Shown here piece after piece: positions 12,562 through 14,868 of a stretch of DNA of 14,868 bases. The position numbers and the translations under genes were made by a program. The DNA is from CAZPQV01 sp964588705 (lineage in GTDB: Bacteria; Bacteroidota; Bacteroidia; Flavobacteriales; Weeksellaceae). The notes below the pieces were generated by a model that saw only the letters and a program-made list of their open reading frames with translations, was not told the origin of the DNA and did not search any database. The stretch lies in assembly GCA_964588705.1 (NCBI GenBank), contig CAZPQV010000054.1:1-14868 (forward strand). Direction: 5' to 3'. Every line of letters starts with the position of its first letter. The first letter of the stretch is position 1.

Positions 12562-13584
12562 ATGGCATCACCGATGGATAAAATCAACGGATTGAAATCT
12601 TTGGTAGGAAATACACCTCTGATTGAAATTGAACTCACTTACAAAGGCGAACCCCGCAAAATTTACGCAAAACTTGAAAGTTATAATTTTTCCGGCAGTA
12701 TTAAGGATAGAATGGCATATGCAATTCTTAAGAAATCCTATGAAAACGGCACGCTGAAGGAAGGCGATACTATCGTTGAAGCCACCAGTGGAAATACCGG
12801 AATTTCGTTTTGTGCACTCGGTCGAGCGCTCGGTCATAAAGTGATTATCAATATGCCGGATTGGTTGAGCCGCGAACGGTATCAGATTATTGAAAGTCTC
12901 GGAGCCGAAATCAATTTAGTAAGTAAAGAAGAAGGTGGTTTCCTGAAAAGTATTGAAATCTGTGATAAAATGAGAGAGGAGCGCGATGATGTTTTCTTAC
13001 CACATCAGTTTTCAAACTGTTATAATACAGAAGCGCACTACGAAACTACCGGACCTGAAATCTGGCAGCAGATTGAAAGTTTAGGATTGAAAGTTGATGC
13101 TTTTACAGCCGGGGTTGGAACCGGAGGAACCGTGATGGGAACCGGAAAATATTTGAAAGAGAAAAATCCTGAAATTAAAATTCATCCTTTAGAACCTTCA
13201 AATTCGCCGACGCTTACGACTGGTTATAAAGTTGGTGCACACCGTATTCAGGGGATTTCTGATGAGTTCATTCCTGAAATTGTAAAGCTGAATGAGCTGG
13301 ATGACATCATTCAGGTGGATGATGGAGATTCAATATTGATGGCTCAGAAACTTTCGCGACAACTCGGTTTGGCAGTTGGAATTTCCTGTGGCGCTAATTT
13401 CCTGGGTGCGTTGATTGCTCAAAATAAATTAGGAAAAGATGCGGTTTCGGTAACTGTTTTTTCGGACAGTAACAAGAAATACCTTTCCACCGATTATATG
13501 AAAGAAGAAAATTGTTGTGACGATTTTTATTCTCAGGATGTTGAGTTAATCGGCTTTAAAGCAGTTCCGAGAACAAATATTTAA
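12562..13584 (+). CDS. Cysteine synthase-family PLP enzyme
   Basis: A 340-residue fold-type II PLP enzyme of the cysteine synthase/cystathionine beta-synthase group, expected to make cysteine from O-acetylserine and sulfide, or a related beta-replacement. Marks in order: LVGNTPLIEI (14-23), the Schiff-base lysine K48 in GSIKDR, the substrate loop TSGNTG (75-80), MPDWLSRER, then QFSN and TTGPEIW (162-168), the phosphate loop GVGTGGTVMGTG (184-195), GISDEFIPEI, and near the end DSNKKYLST. The asparagine loop and C-terminal part differ from E. coli CysK, and the tail has a Cys-Cys pair (ENCCDD), so a specialised cysteine synthase-like role remains possible. It is read away from the thioredoxin-like operon. 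ATG 12562 and ATG 12574 are both possible starts; the first is kept. Confidence 0.88.
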   Translation: MASPMDKINGLKSLVGNTPLIEIELTYKGEPRKIYAKLESYNFSGSIKDRMAYAILKKSYENGTLKEGDTIVEATSGNTGISFCALGRALGHKVIINMPDWLSRERYQIIESLGAEINLVSKEEGGFLKSIEICDKMREERDDVFLPHQFSNCYNTEAHYETTGPEIWQQIESLGLKVDAFTAGVGTGGTVMGTGKYLKEKNPEIKIHPLEPSNSPTLTTGYKVGAHRIQGISDEFIPEIVKLNELDDIIQVDDGDSILMAQKLSRQLGLAVGISCGANFLGALIAQNKLGKDAVSVTVFSDSNKKYLSTDYMKEENCCDDFYSQDVELIGFKAVPRTNI

Positions 13585-13637
13585 TAGAGTTTGTCTATTT
13601 AAAAAGAAAATATTATTTTTAAAACAAATTATCAACG

Positions 13638-14522
13638 ATGAAATTCGGACAAGTTGAAGACCCTTCTTTAGTAGATTTTACGCTACCTGAAGACCATCCA
13701 AAGACCAAAGAGATTTTAAAGAAATCCAAGGCGAAAAATCTCGATATCTCCATTGGATGTGCAAAATGGAACAAAACCGACCTCAAAGGTTTCTATCCGA
13801 TAGGGACGAAGGACGAACTTACGTATTACGCCACACAGTTTAATTCGATTGAGCTGAATGCTACGTTCTATGGCATGCCAAGTCCGGAACAGGTCATAAC
13901 CTGGAAAGAAAAAACACCTTCTGATTTTAAGTTTTTTCCCAAGATTACCAATACGGTTTCACACTTCCGCAGACTTTTGAATATTACCGATGTAGTTACG
14001 CAGTTTGCAACTTCTGTGATGAATTTTGATGAGAAACTTGGGATGGTATTTCTTCAGCTTCATGATAATTTTAAACCGAAAGATTACGACAGACTCGAAA
14101 AATTTGTGCAGCAGTGGCCTCAGGAAATCCCATTGGCAATTGAACTGAGAAATAACGAGTGGTTTTCGGATGAAGTGGTTTTCGAGAAAACAATGGAGCT
14201 TTTCGAAAAACATCATATCACCAACATCATTGTAGATACGGCCGGAAGGAGAGATATGCTGCATATGAGACTGACGACTCCTGTAGCATTTGTCCGCTAT
14301 GTAGGTGCAAATGCCGAAAGCGATTATACAAGACTCGATGACTGGCAGGAGCGCTTAACCAAATGGAAGGAACTGGGGCTTCAGAAAATGTATTTTTTCG
14401 TACATCAAAATGTTGAAAAAGCATCACCATTGTTGACCTCGTATTTCATTCAAAACCTGAACAAGGATTGGGGAACGGCTCTGAAAGTGCCTGAAATGGC
14501 GGAAATCAAAACGAAATATTAA
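13638..14522 (+). CDS. DUF72 domain protein (YecE-like)
   Basis: A 294-residue soluble protein of the DUF72/YecE family, a TIM-barrel-like fold without established function. The signature blocks are present: the N-terminal strand SIGCAKWNKTDLKGFYP (about 47-63); YYATQFNSIELNATFYGMPS (about 73-92); a FKFFPKITNTVSHFRRL segment; LGMVFLQLHDNF; PLAIELRNNEWF; VRYVGANAESDYTRLDDW; and a final YFFVHQN strand. Conserved acidic and His residues at strand ends suggest an enzyme. It follows the cysteine synthase gene by 53 bases. A TTTG at 13590-13593 and a near-consensus TATTTTTA at 13614-13621 (20-base gap) could give it its own promoter, but the -7 element would be only 16 bases from the ATG. No terminator hairpin was seen after it. 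Confidence 0.85.
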   Translation: MKFGQVEDPSLVDFTLPEDHPKTKEILKKSKAKNLDISIGCAKWNKTDLKGFYPIGTKDELTYYATQFNSIELNATFYGMPSPEQVITWKEKTPSDFKFFPKITNTVSHFRRLLNITDVVTQFATSVMNFDEKLGMVFLQLHDNFKPKDYDRLEKFVQQWPQEIPLAIELRNNEWFSDEVVFEKTMELFEKHHITNIIVDTAGRRDMLHMRLTTPVAFVRYVGANAESDYTRLDDWQERLTKWKELGLQKMYFFVHQNVEKASPLLTSYFIQNLNKDWGTALKVPEMAEIKTKY

Positions 14523-14555
14523 ATTATATAAATTTTAAATACGTAATATAGAAAG

Positions 14556-14581
14556 AATAAAAGATAGATTTATCCTTTATT
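14556..14581. promoter_or_regulatory. Inverted repeat, candidate operator of the Rrf2-type gene
   Basis: AATAAAAGATA (14556-14566) and TATCCTTTATT (14571-14581) form 11-bp arms matching at 10 positions around a 4-base centre (GATT). It ends 31 bases before the start codon of the Rrf2-family gene. Size and symmetry suit a dimeric helix-turn-helix protein, and Rrf2 regulators often repress their own promoter. It has too little GC to be a strong terminator for the DUF72 gene. Confidence 0.4.
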
Positions 14582-14612
14582 ATTATTTTAACCTCTAATT
14601 TAGCATTAATAA

Positions 14613-14868
14613 ATGTTTTCGAAATCGTGTGAATATGCAATCCGGGCTTCTATTTACATTGCAAGAGAATCTTTGCAGGGTAGAAAAGTGAGCCTTAAGG
14701 AAGTGGCTGCAGCAACCGATTCACCGGAAGCATTTACCGCTAAAGTTCTGCAGAAACTCACCAAAGTAAATGTGCTGAGTTCTGTAAAAGGTCCGGGAGG
14801 TGGTTTTTTTGTGACGGATGAAGACCTTTCAAGGGTGAAACTATGGAATATAGTTTTTGCAATTGACG
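14613..14868 (+). CDS. Rrf2-family transcriptional regulator, 3'-truncated by the window end
   Basis: The first 85 codons of an Rrf2-type winged helix-turn-helix regulator; the rest lies beyond the window. The reading frame starts MFSKSCEYAIRASIYIARES, the standard Rrf2 opening helix, followed by VSLKEVAAATDSPEAFTAKVLQKLTK (the HTH) and the wing LSSVKGPGGGFFV, with a Gly-Gly-Gly turn in the usual place. The part that would hold the three-cysteine iron-sulfur motif of IscR and NsrR types lies further downstream and cannot be checked, so the sensor type is open. An inverted repeat upstream may be its operator. The gene is 90 bases after the DUF72 stop on the same strand. Confidence 0.88.
   Translation, partial: MFSKSCEYAIRASIYIARESLQGRKVSLKEVAAATDSPEAFTAKVLQKLTKVNVLSSVKGPGGGFFVTDEDLSRVKLWNIVFAID

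Overview
The window looks like chromosome from a low-GC Bacteroidota, most likely a Weeksellaceae member close to Chryseobacterium/Kaistella. This rests on protein character (short class Ia NrdA and NrdB, DUF2024, a standalone four-helix-bundle S23 protein, FtsX-type efflux permeases), on A-rich ribosome-binding regions instead of Shine-Dalgarno sites, and on a Bacteroidota-type promoter (TTTG, 21-nt spacer, TAnnTTTG). The placement is inferred from reading, not from a search. No rRNA, tRNA, CRISPR array, phage gene or transposase gene was seen.

Layout, left to right. (1) 2-634: 3' end of a PfkB/ribokinase-family sugar kinase, followed by a hairpin terminator. (2) 737-3068, + strand: alpha/beta hydrolase, HD-domain phosphohydrolase and a small membrane protein. 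A 191-bp MITE-like element with terminal inverted repeats separates the hydrolase from the HD gene and uses the hydrolase stop codon TAA as its target duplication. A bidirectional terminator closes this block. (3) 3103-8081, - strand: a MacAB-like efflux operon read as ATPase, permease, permease, HlyD-type adaptor. A four-helix-bundle (23S rRNA intervening-sequence family) gene lies between the two permeases, bracketed by inverted GTGAAT-containing repeats. (4) 8082-8504: a 423-bp divergent intergenic region with three matches to the DnaA-box consensus, then nrdB and nrdA (+). (5) 11263-12362, - strand: a tightly packed operon of a CxxC thioredoxin-fold protein, DUF2024 and a MarR-type regulator with a four-cysteine C-terminal tail. 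A palindrome sits between the promoter elements in front of it. (6) 12562-14522, + strand: a cysteine synthase-family PLP enzyme and a DUF72 protein. (7) 14613-end: the start of an Rrf2-family regulator with an inverted repeat upstream.

Most of the gene content is ordinary housekeeping and envelope-efflux material. What stands out is two small insertions with no transposase (the MITE at a stop codon and the S23 cassette in the efflux operon), the DnaA-box cluster before a ribonucleotide reductase in which neither subunit has an ATP cone, and a compact thiol/MarR operon whose regulator may bind a metal or sense redox state.
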